Shown: positions 32,562 through 41,302, counted from the first letter of the stretch. The stretch is 43,130 nucleotides of DNA from an uncultured Oscillospiraceae bacterium (GCA_934572325.1 CAKTKT010000010.1:1-43130), one strand, 5' to 3'. Program-made: numbers and translations. The notes: generated from the letters alone by a model not told the origin.

Positions 32562-32621
32562 TCTACGATTTCTCCTCATATAAGAATTTATCAAAACCGC
32601 GTGAGCGGGCTTGAACAAAAA

Positions 32622-32681
32622 AGGAAAATAAAAATGCGCACCGAGAGCTGAGCAGACCCTGCGGTCCGCACCACGGTACGC
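32622..32681 (-). terminator. Second terminator-like hairpin in the BMP leader
   Basis: GCGTACCG (32674-32681) pairs with CGGTGCGC (32636-32643), with one G-T pair. An inner stem GCGGACC/GGGTCTGC lies between them, and ATTTTTATTTTCC follows. It lies downstream of the riboswitch terminator and about 60 nt before the ribosome site of the BMP gene. Confidence 0.55.
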
Positions 32682-32704
32682 GATAAAAGGGGAAAGAAGC
32701 GGCG

Positions 32705-32740
32705 ATGAAAACACAAAGACGCAGATAGAAACACTGCGCC
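32705..32740 (-). terminator. Riboswitch-controlled terminator of the nucleoside transport operon
   Basis: GGCGCAG, a 9-nt loop and CTGCGTC form a 7-bp stem with a wobble pair, followed by TTTGTGTTTT. Its 5' arm overlaps the sequence TATCGAGGG (32739-32747), which can pair instead with the 5' strand of the aptamer P1 stem. Formation should therefore depend on ligand. Confidence 0.7.
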
Positions 32741-32748
32741 CTCGATAG

Positions 32749-32820
32749 CTTCCGATAGTCCGGTCATTTACGGCGTCCGGGTAGAGACTTCAAAACCATA
32801 TCATTTGATTATATCGAAGG
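32749..32820 (-). promoter_or_regulatory. Purine riboswitch aptamer, guanine class
   Basis: The minus strand carries all conserved blocks of the purine aptamer in order: TATAATC, GATATGG, GTCTCTACC, CCGTAAA and GACTATCG. P1 pairs CTTCGATA with TATCGGAAG through one bulged G. The specificity base in GAC-TAT is C (the position that is U in adenine aptamers), so guanine or hypoxanthine is the predicted ligand. The genes downstream encode a BMP-type nucleoside importer, consistent with purine feedback. Confidence 0.93.
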
Positions 32821-32840
32821 GTTATTCAATTTACACGTAT

Positions 32841-32869
32841 AGCGTACCAGTCCGCGGCGAAAAAGTCAA
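32841..32869 (-). promoter_or_regulatory. Promoter of the riboswitch-controlled operon
   Basis: TTGACT (32864-32869) and TACGCT (32841-32846) on the minus strand are 17 bp apart. A TG dinucleotide in the extended -10 position (TGG before TACGCT) compensates for a weak -10. Transcription would start about 15 bp before the aptamer. With the aptamer and two terminators this accounts for the 353-bp gap 32562-32914. Confidence 0.65.
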
Positions 32870-32914
32870 GAGACGTTTTTCGACAGTTTTCACAGAATTT
32901 GACGCGCAATTTTG

Positions 32915-33490
32915 TCAATCTTGCACGAACGTCAAGCCGTCGTCGGACATGGCGGCGATGCGCGCGAGGGCTTCCACGCGCACACCCTGCGCGCGAAGAG
33001 CGTCCCCGCCGCCCTGAAACACCTTTTCCACGGCGACGCCCGCGCCGACAAGCACCGCCCCCGCCTGCTCTATGATCGCGCGCAGACCGACGAGCGCCGC
33101 ACCGGTGGCAAGAAAGTCATCCACGATAAGCACGCGCTCGCCGGCATGGAGATATTCCCTGGAGAGGATAACGGTGCTGGTGCTGCCGTGCGTGAACGAC
33201 ACGACCTGCGCGGAGTAAACGTCATCGGAGATGTTTTTGGACCTGCTCTTTTTGGCAAAGACCGCCTTGCAGCCGAAAACGTACCCCGTCATGACGGCGA
33301 GCGCGATGCCCGACGCCTCGACGGTGAGAATCTTGTCGATATGCTCCCCGGCGAAAAGACGGCGAAATTCCCGCGCCATGTCGTAGAAAAGCACGGGGTC
33401 GAGCTGGTGGTTGAGAAAGCTGTCCACCTTGAGTATACCGCCGGGACGGACCTTCCCGTCGGCAAGTATGCGCCGCTCCAAAAGCTGCAT
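32915..33490 (-). CDS. xpt: Xanthine phosphoribosyltransferase
   Basis: A 191-aa salvage enzyme that joins xanthine (and probably guanine) with PRPP to make XMP. The PRPP-binding loop is VLIVDDFLATGAA; KVDSFLNHQLDP near the N-terminus and SGIALAVMTG are Xpt-specific. The frame opens seven codons earlier at a TTG, but AGGAGG lies nine bases before the ATG at 33490 and Bacillus Xpt begins at the matching residue. It follows rpmB across a terminator with no visible promoter of its own, and precedes the riboswitch operon for nucleoside uptake. It has no riboswitch itself, unlike Bacillus xpt. Confidence 0.95.
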   Translation of the reverse strand: MQLLERRILADGKVRPGGILKVDSFLNHQLDPVLFYDMAREFRRLFAGEHIDKILTVEASGIALAVMTGYVFGCKAVFAKKSRSKNISDDVYSAQVVSFTHGSTSTVILSREYLHAGERVLIVDDFLATGAALVGLRAIIEQAGAVLVGAGVAVEKVFQGGGDALRAQGVRVEALARIAAMSDDGLTFVQD

Positions 33491-33524
33491 ATAAGCTGCC
33501 CTCCTGAACAAAAATTGATGAACC

Positions 33525-33554
33525 GAAAAAAGCCCGTCGGCTTCGACAGGCTTT
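33525..33554 (-). terminator. Rho-independent terminator between rpmB and xpt
   Basis: AAGCC-T-GTCG, loop AAGC and CGAC-G-GGCTT form a stem with one mismatch. A run of T follows on the minus strand. xpt begins about 35 bp later, too close for an obvious separate promoter, so xpt may depend on read-through. Confidence 0.8.
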
Positions 33555-33572
33555 GTTTCGGGTAATGTAAAA

Positions 33573-33761
33573 TTACACAGCGCGGGTGACCTTGCCGCTG
33601 CGCAGGCAGCGGGTGCAGACGTAAACGTGCTTGGGCGTTCCGTCCACGATGGCCTTGACGCGCTTCACGTTGGGCTTCCAGGTACGGTTGGAGCGTCTGT
33701 GGGAATGGCTGACCTTGATGCCGAAAGCCATATCCTTATCGCAGAACTGACACTTCGCCAT
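33573..33761 (-). CDS. rpmB: 50S ribosomal protein L28
   Basis: A 62-aa basic protein of the large ribosomal subunit. MAKCQFCDKDMAFGIKVSHS and CTRCLRSGKV hold two CxxC pairs, so this is the zinc-binding (C+) form. VSHSHRRSNRTWKPN is the family hallmark. The frame opens earlier at 33797, but AGGAGG lies eleven bases before the ATG at 33761 and the known N-terminus is MAKC. A strong promoter lies about 70 bp upstream. Confidence 0.97.
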   Translation of the reverse strand: MAKCQFCDKDMAFGIKVSHSHRRSNRTWKPNVKRVKAIVDGTPKHVYVCTRCLRSGKVTRAV

Positions 33762-33827
33762 GTGTTGAAGCACCTCCTTGCTTGTGTTTCGCCGCATAAA
33801 CAGCTCGGCTGATTAGACAGCTTTTAT

Positions 33828-33856
33828 ATATTAGCAGAACCGTCACCAAAATGCAA
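33828..33856 (-). promoter_or_regulatory. rpmB promoter
   Basis: TTGCAT (33851-33856) and TAATAT (33828-33833) on the minus strand are 17 bp apart. A TATATA lies two bases further on and could also serve as the -10. Confidence 0.65.
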
Positions 33857-33936
33857 GAGAATTTTTTCCCGCAGAGCAAAAATTGTTGCCGGAGAGCGCC
33901 GCACGGTTTTCAACGCCCGGCTGCGTGTATTTGTTC

Positions 33937-33966
33937 TTGCAAAACGGCAGGGGTATAGAATATAAT
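33937..33966 (+). promoter_or_regulatory. Promoter of the hprK-murB-rapZ-whiA-dnaE cluster
   Basis: TTGCAA (33937-33942) and a perfect TATAAT (33961-33966) are 18 bp apart. The transcript would start near 33973, which argues against a GTG at 33982 as the hprK start and for the one at 34009. Confidence 0.72.
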
Positions 33967-34008
33967 AGTAAGTAGGAAACAGTGAAGAAGAAAAAGGAGA
34001 ACAACGAC

Positions 34009-34947
34009 GTGCGCAACAAATACACCGTCAAGCTGAAGACCTTGGTCGCCGAGCACGATCTGCACCCCCTGCACACCTCCGCCAACTATGACGCTGCCGT
34101 TATCACGACGACGGACGTCAACCGCCCCGCCATGCAGCTCACCGGCTTTTACAATTACTTTGACCCCAACCGCCTGCAAATAATCGGGCGCGTGGAGAGC
34201 ACGTATCTTGACACGCTCACCCATGAGCAGCGGCTGGAGGCGCTGGAGCGCTTCATGCAGTACGACATATCCGCGCTCGTGATATGCCACGGCGCCGCGC
34301 CGTTTTCCGAGTGCATGGAGATGGCGGAGAAGTACGACCGCAACGTCTTTATCACAAACGAGGACACCTCCAGCTTTCAGGCGAACGTCATCGGCACGCT
34401 CCAGCACTATCTCGCCCCGAGGCAGACGGTGCACGGCGTGCTGGTGGAGGTCTACGGCGAGGGCGTGCTGCTCATGGGCGACAGCGGCATCGGAAAGAGC
34501 GAGACCGCGCTTGAGCTCATAAAGCGCGGACACCGCCTCATCGCGGACGATGCGGTGGAGATAAAGCGCATCGACCGCTGCACCCTGCTCGCCTCCGCGC
34601 CGGAGCTGATACGCTACTACATGGAGCTGCGCGGCATAGGCGTTATCAACGTGCGCCACATCTACGGCGTGGGCGCGGTGAAGCCGGAGGGCGGGATTGA
34701 CCTTGTCGTGCGCATGGAGCCGTGGGTCGAGGGCAAGGCGTATGACCGCCTAGGGCTCATCGACGAGAAGGAGGAGATCCTCGGCGTGAGGCTCCCGCTC
34801 GTCACAGTGCCCGTGCGCCCGGGGCGCAACCTCGCCGTCATCGTGGAGCTTGCCGCGATGAACAACCGCCAGAAGAAGATGGGCTACAACGCCGCGGAGA
34901 CGCTCGCCGCCTCGCATGACGCCGCGATAGACGCGGGAACGCTTTAA
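34009..34947 (+). CDS. hprK: HPr kinase/phosphorylase
   Basis: A 312-aa bifunctional sensor enzyme that adds or removes phosphate on Ser46 of HPr, setting carbon catabolite repression. The P-loop GDSGIGKS is at 157-164. ELRGIGVINV (206-215) is the HprK signature, and VPVRPGRNLAVIVE-like sequence closes the core. The N-terminal domain, about 130 residues, is present. An in-frame GTG at 33982 would leave a leader of only about nine bases. The GTG at 34009 has AAGGAG nine bases upstream and fits the family start (KYTVKLKTLV). First gene of the cluster; murB follows after 16 bp. Confidence 0.94.
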   Translation: MRNKYTVKLKTLVAEHDLHPLHTSANYDAAVITTTDVNRPAMQLTGFYNYFDPNRLQIIGRVESTYLDTLTHEQRLEALERFMQYDISALVICHGAAPFSECMEMAEKYDRNVFITNEDTSSFQANVIGTLQHYLAPRQTVHGVLVEVYGEGVLLMGDSGIGKSETALELIKRGHRLIADDAVEIKRIDRCTLLASAPELIRYYMELRGIGVINVRHIYGVGAVKPEGGIDLVVRMEPWVEGKAYDRLGLIDEKEEILGVRLPLVTVPVRPGRNLAVIVELAAMNNRQKKMGYNAAETLAASHDAAIDAGTL

Positions 34948-34963
34948 GGGAGATGGAGATAGT

Positions 34964-36001
34964 ATGGAGAAGCTGGAAAACGCGATAAGCGAGATAAAAA
35001 AGACCTTCCCGGGCATGAAGCTACTTGAGAACGAGCCGATGAGCGCACATTCCTCGATGCGCGTGGGCGGCGCGATACGCGCGCTCGCCTCCCCCGGCGA
35101 CGTGTCGAGCCTTGCCAAGCTCTGCTGCATCCTCAAGGAGCACGAGCTTGCCCCGCTCGTGCTCGGCAACTGCACGAACACCGTGTTTCCGGACGAGGGT
35201 ATGCCAGACGTTTTTGCCGTCAGCACCGAAAAGCTGACGAAGATGTTTATGCTGCCCGACGGCGCGGTATATGCCGAGGCGGGCGTGCCGCTCAGCCGCC
35301 TCGCCGCCTTTGCCCGGCAGAACGCGCTCGCGGGGCTGGAGTTTGCCTCCGGCATCCCCGGCACGGTCGGCGGCGCGCTGATGATGAACGCGGGCGCTTA
35401 CGGCGGGGAGATGAAGGACGCGGTGGAGAGCGTCGTATGCTACTACCTGCCGGAGCAGCGGCTCTACGAGCTCACGGCGGAAAAGTGCGGCTTTGAATAC
35501 CGCAGCAGCTTTTTCAAGAAAATGCCCGGCAACGTCATCATCAGCGCGGTGTTCCGTCTCGCGCCGGGGGATGAGGACGAGATTGCCGCGAAAATGCGCG
35601 AGGTGAACGAGCGCCGCCGCGAAAAGCAGCCGCTCGACCTCCCCTCCGCGGGCAGCGCCTTCAAGCGCCCGCAGGGGGGCTACGCCGCCGCGCTCATCGA
35701 CGAGGCGGGACTGCGCGGCTTTTCCGTGGGCGGCGCACAGGTGAGCGAGAAGCACGCGGGCTTTGTCGTCAACACAGGCAGCGCAACCGCCGACGACGTG
35801 CATGAGCTTTTGAAAGAGGTGCGCCGGCGCGTGTACGAGCGCTCGCAGGTGCTTTTAGAGCCGGAGATAATACTCTATCCGCCGGACTACAAGCTGGAGG
35901 ATCGCGGACCGCAGGTGCCGCGCAACAGCTTCATCGACACCGGCGGCGCGGCGGTGCAGGAGGATAAGGAGCGGGAGGACAGAGAGCAGGAGGATAAATA
36001 A
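34964..36001 (+). CDS. murB: UDP-N-acetylenolpyruvoylglucosamine reductase MurB
   Basis: A 345-aa flavoenzyme that makes UDP-MurNAc, an early step of peptidoglycan synthesis. FAD-binding parts are SMRVGGAIRAL and LEFASGIPGTVGGALMMNAG (key part GIPGTVGG). SAGSAFKRP holds the proton-donor serine of the type IIb enzymes, and GAQVSEKHAGFVVN is typical. The usual GxGSN loop reads LGNCTNTVFPDEG here. The last 25 residues are a charged tail (QEDKEREDREQEDK) beyond the normal end. The stop is immediately followed by the rapZ ATG. Confidence 0.95.
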   Translation: MEKLENAISEIKKTFPGMKLLENEPMSAHSSMRVGGAIRALASPGDVSSLAKLCCILKEHELAPLVLGNCTNTVFPDEGMPDVFAVSTEKLTKMFMLPDGAVYAEAGVPLSRLAAFARQNALAGLEFASGIPGTVGGALMMNAGAYGGEMKDAVESVVCYYLPEQRLYELTAEKCGFEYRSSFFKKMPGNVIISAVFRLAPGDEDEIAAKMREVNERRREKQPLDLPSAGSAFKRPQGGYAAALIDEAGLRGFSVGGAQVSEKHAGFVVNTGSATADDVHELLKEVRRRVYERSQVLLEPEIILYPPDYKLEDRGPQVPRNSFIDTGGAAVQEDKEREDREQEDK

Positions 36002-36859
36002 ATGGAATTTCTCATAATCACGGGGCTGTCCGGCGCGGGGAAGAGCCGCGCGGCGGACGTGCTGGAGGATCTGGACTATTACTGCGTGGACAATATGCCC
36101 GTGGCGCTCATGCCGCGCTTTGCGGAGCTGTGCATGGCGACAAAGGGGCGCTATGAGCGCGTCGCCCTCGTCACCGACGTGCGCGAGAAGGACGGCTTTG
36201 AAGAGCTTTTGAAAACGCTCGCCCAGCTCAAGGGCATGGATTGCAGCTATCGCATACTCTACATGGACGCGGACGAGGCGACGCTCGTCAAGCGCTATAA
36301 GGAGTCGCGCCGCCGCCACCCGCTGCAAACGCGCGGCATGAGCGTGGAGGACGCGATAAAAAAGGAGCAGGCGCTGCTCGCCCCCGTGCGCGAGCGGGCG
36401 GACTTCATCGTCAACAGCTCCTCGCTCACGCTGGGGATGCTGCAAAACCGCCTGTTCTCCCTCTTTGCCGGAGCGGGGCGCAAGCGCGAGATCGACGTGA
36501 CGGTGATGAGCTTCGGGTATAAGCACGGGCTGCCGATGGACGCGGATCTCGTGTTCGACGCGCGCTTTCTGCCCAACCCCTTCTATGTGGAGGATCTGCG
36601 CCCGCTGTGCGGGCTGGACAGACCCGTTTTCGAGTTCGTGTTCGGCTATCAGCAGACGCGCACCTTCATGCAGAAGCTGGAGGAGCTTATCGACTTTCTG
36701 CTGCCGCTGTATATCGAGGAGGGGAAGCTGGCGCTGACGGTCGCCGTCGGGTGCACCGGCGGGCGGCACAGATCCGTCGCCATCGCCTCGGCGCTCAACG
36801 ACTATCTCGCCGCCAAGGGGATAAACTCCGTGAACATAAACCGCGACGTGGAGAAGTAG
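36002..36859 (+). CDS. rapZ: RapZ/YvcJ nucleotide-binding protein
   Basis: A 285-aa P-loop protein. Walker A is GLSGAGKS (8-15), and the C-terminal hallmark is GCTGGRHRSV. In E. coli the family delivers GlmZ sRNA to RNase E and senses glucosamine-6-phosphate; in Bacillus YvcJ binds nucleotides and its role is less clear. Sitting directly behind murB suggests a tie to amino-sugar supply. It begins one base after murB ends. Confidence 0.95.
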   Translation: MEFLIITGLSGAGKSRAADVLEDLDYYCVDNMPVALMPRFAELCMATKGRYERVALVTDVREKDGFEELLKTLAQLKGMDCSYRILYMDADEATLVKRYKESRRRHPLQTRGMSVEDAIKKEQALLAPVRERADFIVNSSSLTLGMLQNRLFSLFAGAGRKREIDVTVMSFGYKHGLPMDADLVFDARFLPNPFYVEDLRPLCGLDRPVFEFVFGYQQTRTFMQKLEELIDFLLPLYIEEGKLALTVAVGCTGGRHRSVAIASALNDYLAAKGINSVNINRDVEK

Positions 36860-36861
36860 CC

Positions 36862-37767
36862 ATGTCATTTTCATCCGAAGCCAAGGCGGAGCTGTGCCAG
36901 CAGAAGCCGGACCGCCGCTGCGACGCCGTGGCGGAGTGCTACGGCGTGCTGATGTACTGCAACACGTTCGCGTCCGGCGAGATACGTGTGATCACGGCGA
37001 GCGACGCTTTCGCCGCGCGTCTGCCGCGGCTTTTCCGCCGCGCGTTCTCCCTCGCGTTCGACGCCGTGCCGCCCGACGGCGCGGCGGGGAAAAAGACCTT
37101 CATCATCGCCTCGCGCGACAAGATAAGGAAGATACTCGACGCTTACGGCGCGGATATAGACGCGCTCCTCTCCCACCACGTCAACTACGGCGTGCTGGAG
37201 GAGGACTGCTGCCGCGCGGCGTTCGTGCGCGGGGCGTTCCTCGCGGGCGGCAGCGTCACCGATCCGGACAAGCGCTATCACCTTGAGCTTGCCACGCCGC
37301 ACCGCAGCGTCAGCCGCGAGGTGTACTCCATGCTGCTGGACATGGACTTCGCCCCGAGGGAGACCGAGCGCAGCGGCAACTCGCTTTTGTACTTCAAGCA
37401 GGCGGACGCGATAGCGGATTTCTTCACCACGATAGGCGCGCCGTCCACCGCGATGAAGGTCATGACCGCAAAGGTCGATAAGGAGATGCGCAACACCATC
37501 ACCCGCCAGATAAACTGCGACTCGGCGAACACGGACAAGACCGTCCTCGCCGCGCAGGCGCAGCTTCGCGCCATACGGCGCATCGCGCGCGAATACGGGC
37601 TGGACGCGCTGCCCGAGCCTCTGCGCGACGCGGCGTTGCTGCGGATAACCAACCCCGCGGCGAGCCTTGCCGATCTCGCGCTGCTTTCCGACCCGCCCGT
37701 TACGAAAAGCTGTCTGAGCCACCGGTTCAGAAGGATAATGAGCCTCGCTGCGGACGAGGAAGAGTAA
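36862..37767 (+). CDS. whiA: WhiA, sporulation/cell-division regulator
   Basis: A 301-aa DNA-binding protein with a degenerate LAGLIDADG homing-endonuclease fold (VRGAFLAGGSVTDPDKRYHLE) and a C-terminal helix-turn-helix ending in SCLSHRFRRI. It starts MSFSSEAKAELC at the ATG 36862, two bases after rapZ's stop. In actinomycetes WhiA controls sporulation septation; in Bacillus it affects division and chromosome segregation. The usual neighbour yvcK, normally between rapZ and whiA, is absent here. Confidence 0.95.
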   Translation: MSFSSEAKAELCQQKPDRRCDAVAECYGVLMYCNTFASGEIRVITASDAFAARLPRLFRRAFSLAFDAVPPDGAAGKKTFIIASRDKIRKILDAYGADIDALLSHHVNYGVLEEDCCRAAFVRGAFLAGGSVTDPDKRYHLELATPHRSVSREVYSMLLDMDFAPRETERSGNSLLYFKQADAIADFFTTIGAPSTAMKVMTAKVDKEMRNTITRQINCDSANTDKTVLAAQAQLRAIRRIAREYGLDALPEPLRDAALLRITNPAASLADLALLSDPPVTKSCLSHRFRRIMSLAADEEE

Positions 37768-37792
37768 TCACACCACAGGAGCAAGACCACAG

Positions 37793-40700
37793 ATGAGCTT
37801 TGTACACCTTCATGTGCATACCGAGTATTCCCTGCTCGACGGCGCGTGCCGCATAGACAAGATAGCGAAAAAGGCGGCGGAGCTTGGGCAGACCGCCCTC
37901 GCCGTGACCGACCACGGCGTGATGTACGGCGCAGTCGCGTTCTACAAGGCGTGCAGGGACGCGGGGATAAAGCCGATAATCGGGTGCGAGGTATACGTCG
38001 CGCCGCGCGGCATGACCGAGCGCGATCATATGCTCGACGGCGAGTACTCCCACCTTATCCTCCTGTGCAAAAACGAGACGGGGTATCATAACCTCTGCCG
38101 TCTCGTATCCGCGGCGTTCACCGAGGGGTTTTACACGAAGCCCCGCATAGACTGGGCGCTGCTGCACCGGCACGCCGAGGGGCTGATATGCCTGTCCGGC
38201 TGCCTCGCGGGGGAGATACCGCAAAAGCTGCTGCACGGCGACTACGCCGGCGCGAAGGCGCGCGCGCTGGAACTCAACGAGCTTTTCGGCGAGCGGAACT
38301 TCTTCCTTGAGATACAGGATCACGGCATACGCGACGAAAAGCGCGCCGCGGCGGAGCTTATCACGCTCCACAAGGACACGGGCATCCCCCTTGTCGTGAC
38401 AAACGACGCGCACTATATAGAAAAGCAGGACGCATATTATCAGGACGTTCTGATGTGCATACAGATGGGCAAGACCGTTGACGACCCCAACCGTATGCGC
38501 TTCGAGTCGCAGGAGCTGTACCTCAAGAGCGAGGAGGAGATGCGCGCGCTCTTTCCGCAGTGGCAGGAGGCGGCGGACAACACCGCCGACATTGCCGACA
38601 GGTGCAATTTCGATTTCCGCTTCGGGCACTATTACCTGCCGCGCTTCAAGCTCCCCGAGGGGGAGACGGACAGCGCCGCGTATCTGCGCCGCCTCTGCGA
38701 AAAGGGCTTTGCCGAGCGCTACCCCGATAATCCCGAGATACACGCACGGCTCGACTATGAGCTGGAGATGATAGAGAAGATGGGGTTTGTGGACTATTTT
38801 CTCATCGTCTCGGATTTCATCGGCTACGCCAAGCGCAGCGGGATACCCGTCGGACCCGGGCGCGGCAGCGCGGCGGGCAGCGTCGCGTCCTACTGCCTGC
38901 ACATCACGGACGTCGATCCCATAAAATACAGCCTCTATTTTGAGCGCTTTCTGAATCCGGAGCGCGTCTCCATGCCGGATATAGACGTGGACTTCTGCGT
39001 CAACCGCCGCAGCGAGGTCATAGACTACGTCAAGCGCGTCTACGGCGAGGATCACGTCGCCCAGATCGTCACGTTCGGCACGATGGCGGCGCGAAACGCC
39101 GTGCGCGACGCGGGGCGCGCCCTCTCCGTCAGCTACGCGGAGACGGACGCGGTCGCAAAGCAGATCCCCTCCGGTCCGGGCGCGCTGAACATGACGCTCG
39201 ACGAGGCGCTGAGGCTCTCCAAGCCCCTGCGCGAGATGTACGAGAGCGACGAAACGCTCCGCCGCCTCATCGACACGGCGCGCGCCCTTGAGGGGATGCC
39301 GCGCCACGCCTCCACCCACGCCGCGGGCGTCGTGATAACGGAAAAGCCCGTGTACGAATACGTGCCGCTGGCAAAGAACGACGAGGCGGTGGTGTGCCAG
39401 TACCCCATGACGACGCTGGAGGAGCTGGGGCTGCTGAAGATGGATTTTCTCGCGCTCAGAAACCTCACGGTGCTCGACGACGCGGTCAGGCTCGTGCGCG
39501 AAACCGAGCCGGACTTTAAAATTGAGGACGCGCCGGAGGACGACGCGGCGACTTATGAGATGCTCGCCCAGGGGCGCACGAGCGGCGTGTTCCAGCTTGA
39601 AAGCGCGGGCATGACGGGCGTGTGCGTGGGGCTCAAGCCCAAGAGCATTGAGGACATCACCGCGCTCATCGCGCTCTACCGCCCCGGACCTATGGACAGC
39701 ATCCCGCGCTTTCTTGAGTGCTCCGCCCATCCTGAGAGAGCGAGCTATAAGCATGAGCTTCTCCGCCCGATCCTCTCCGTCACCTACGGGTGCATAGTGT
39801 ATCAGGAGCAGGTCATAGAGATATTCCGCCGCCTTGCGGGCTTCTCGCTCGGTCAGGCGGACATGATCCGCCGCGCCATGTCCAAGAAAAAGCACAAGGT
39901 CATCGACGCAGAGCGCGTCGCCTTCATCCGCGGCGATCCCGGCCGAGGCATCCCCGGCGCTGTGGCAAACGGCGTGAGCGAGAGCGTCGCCAACAGCATA
40001 TACGACGAGATACTGGACTTTGCAAGCTACGCCTTCAACAAGGCGCACGCCGTGTGCTACGCGATAGTCGCCTACCGCACCGCGTACATGAAGCGCCACT
40101 ACCCCCAGCAGTACATGGCGGCGCTTCTGACCTCCGTGCTCGACAACAGCCCCAAGGTCGCCGAGTATATCGCCGAGTGTCGGGAGCTCGGCATAAGGCT
40201 GCTGCCGCCCGACGTGAACGAGTCCGGCGCGAACTTCACCGTCTCGGGGGAGAACCTGCGCTACGGTCTTGTGGCGATAAAGGGGATAGGCTGGGGCGCG
40301 ATAAACGCCCTCGTCGCCGAGCGCGAGCGCGGCGGGCTCTTCGAGAGCTTTGAGGACTTCTGCCGCCGTATGTCCGGCAGGGAGCTCAACCGCCGCGCGG
40401 CCGAAAACCTCATCAAGGCGGGGGCGTTCGACTCGCTGGGGTATAAGCGCCGCGCGCTCATGCAGATCGCGGGCGCGGTGATAGACAGCATCGCCCAGGC
40501 GGAGAGAGACAACATCTCCGGTCAGATGGATCTTTTCGGCACGGACGAGAGCGGCGGCGCGGCGCGCCCCGTCGCCATCCCCATACCGGATATAGACGAG
40601 TTCTCCGCGCGCGAGAAGATGGCGATGGAGAAGGAGACGACGGGGCTGTACCTCACGGGGCATCCCATGGACGAGTACCGCGCCGCCGTGCGCAGGATAG

Positions 40701-41302
40701 GCGCGTCGCCCATCGGCGCGGTGATGGCGGACTTTGTCGGAGACGACGAACCGAAAAGCTATTCCGACGGGCAGTATATCACCGTGGCGGGCGTGGTCGC
40801 CGGAGTAAAGACCCGCCCGACGAAAAACCGCTCGCTCATGAGCTATATAACGCTGGAGGACGACACCGGCACGATGGAGCTTATCGCGTTCCAGCGCGTG
40901 CTCGACCGCAGCGGCGAATTTGTGCAGAACAACGCCGCGCTCATCGTCAAGGGGCGCATCTCCGCGCGCGACGAGAAGGAGCCGCAGCTCATGGTGGACA
41001 CGATCCGCCCCATATCGGACGCGGACGCACTGCGCTCCGCGCCGGAGGGCGGGCGGGGGAGCGCCGCAGGGCGCACCGCGGGCGGTCACGCGGGGCAGAA
41101 GCTCTGGGTGAGGCTGCCCACGGCGGACGATACGCGCATAAAGCGCATAGAGCTGATACTTGAGATGTTCCCCGGCACGCAGCAGCTCGTGATCTACTGC
41201 GAGCGGGAGAAGAAGAAGCTGACCGCCCGCTGCCTTATCCACGACGCGCTCATCGACGAGCTTAAAGAAATGCTGGGCGAGGAGAACGTTGTGCTGCGGT
41301 GA
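37793..41302 (+). CDS. dnaE: DNA polymerase III alpha subunit DnaE
   Basis: An 1169-aa family C polymerase. The PHP domain begins HLHVHTEYSLLDG (4-16). The palm has catalytic aspartates in PDIDVDF (Asp396, Asp398, and a third further on). A helix-hairpin-helix and an OB fold (about 995-1060) follow: VAGVVAGVKTRPTKN and LEDDTGTMELIAF. Length and order fit the DnaE1 group. In Clostridia a PolC usually shares replication with it, but none is seen in this window. It is the last gene of the hprK cluster, 25 bp after whiA, and the usual downstream pfkA does not follow. Confidence 0.97.
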   Translation: MSFVHLHVHTEYSLLDGACRIDKIAKKAAELGQTALAVTDHGVMYGAVAFYKACRDAGIKPIIGCEVYVAPRGMTERDHMLDGEYSHLILLCKNETGYHNLCRLVSAAFTEGFYTKPRIDWALLHRHAEGLICLSGCLAGEIPQKLLHGDYAGAKARALELNELFGERNFFLEIQDHGIRDEKRAAAELITLHKDTGIPLVVTNDAHYIEKQDAYYQDVLMCIQMGKTVDDPNRMRFESQELYLKSEEEMRALFPQWQEAADNTADIADRCNFDFRFGHYYLPRFKLPEGETDSAAYLRRLCEKGFAERYPDNPEIHARLDYELEMIEKMGFVDYFLIVSDFIGYAKRSGIPVGPGRGSAAGSVASYCLHITDVDPIKYSLYFERFLNPERVSMPDIDVDFCVNRRSEVIDYVKRVYGEDHVAQIVTFGTMAARNAVRDAGRALSVSYAETDAVAKQIPSGPGALNMTLDEALRLSKPLREMYESDETLRRLIDTARALEGMPRHASTHAAGVVITEKPVYEYVPLAKNDEAVVCQYPMTTLEELGLLKMDFLALRNLTVLDDAVRLVRETEPDFKIEDAPEDDAATYEMLAQGRTSGVFQLESAGMTGVCVGLKPKSIEDITALIALYRPGPMDSIPRFLECSAHPERASYKHELLRPILSVTYGCIVYQEQVIEIFRRLAGFSLGQADMIRRAMSKKKHKVIDAERVAFIRGDPGRGIPGAVANGVSESVANSIYDEILDFASYAFNKAHAVCYAIVAYRTAYMKRHYPQQYMAALLTSVLDNSPKVAEYIAECRELGIRLLPPDVNESGANFTVSGENLRYGLVAIKGIGWGAINALVAERERGGLFESFEDFCRRMSGRELNRRAAENLIKAGAFDSLGYKRRALMQIAGAVIDSIAQAERDNISGQMDLFGTDESGGAARPVAIPIPDIDEFSAREKMAMEKETTGLYLTGHPMDEYRAAVRRIGASPIGAVMADFVGDDEPKSYSDGQYITVAGVVAGVKTRPTKNRSLMSYITLEDDTGTMELIAFQRVLDRSGEFVQNNAALIVKGRISARDEKEPQLMVDTIRPISDADALRSAPEGGRGSAAGRTAGGHAGQKLWVRLPTADDTRIKRIELILEMFPGTQQLVIYCEREKKKLTARCLIHDALIDELKEMLGEENVVLR

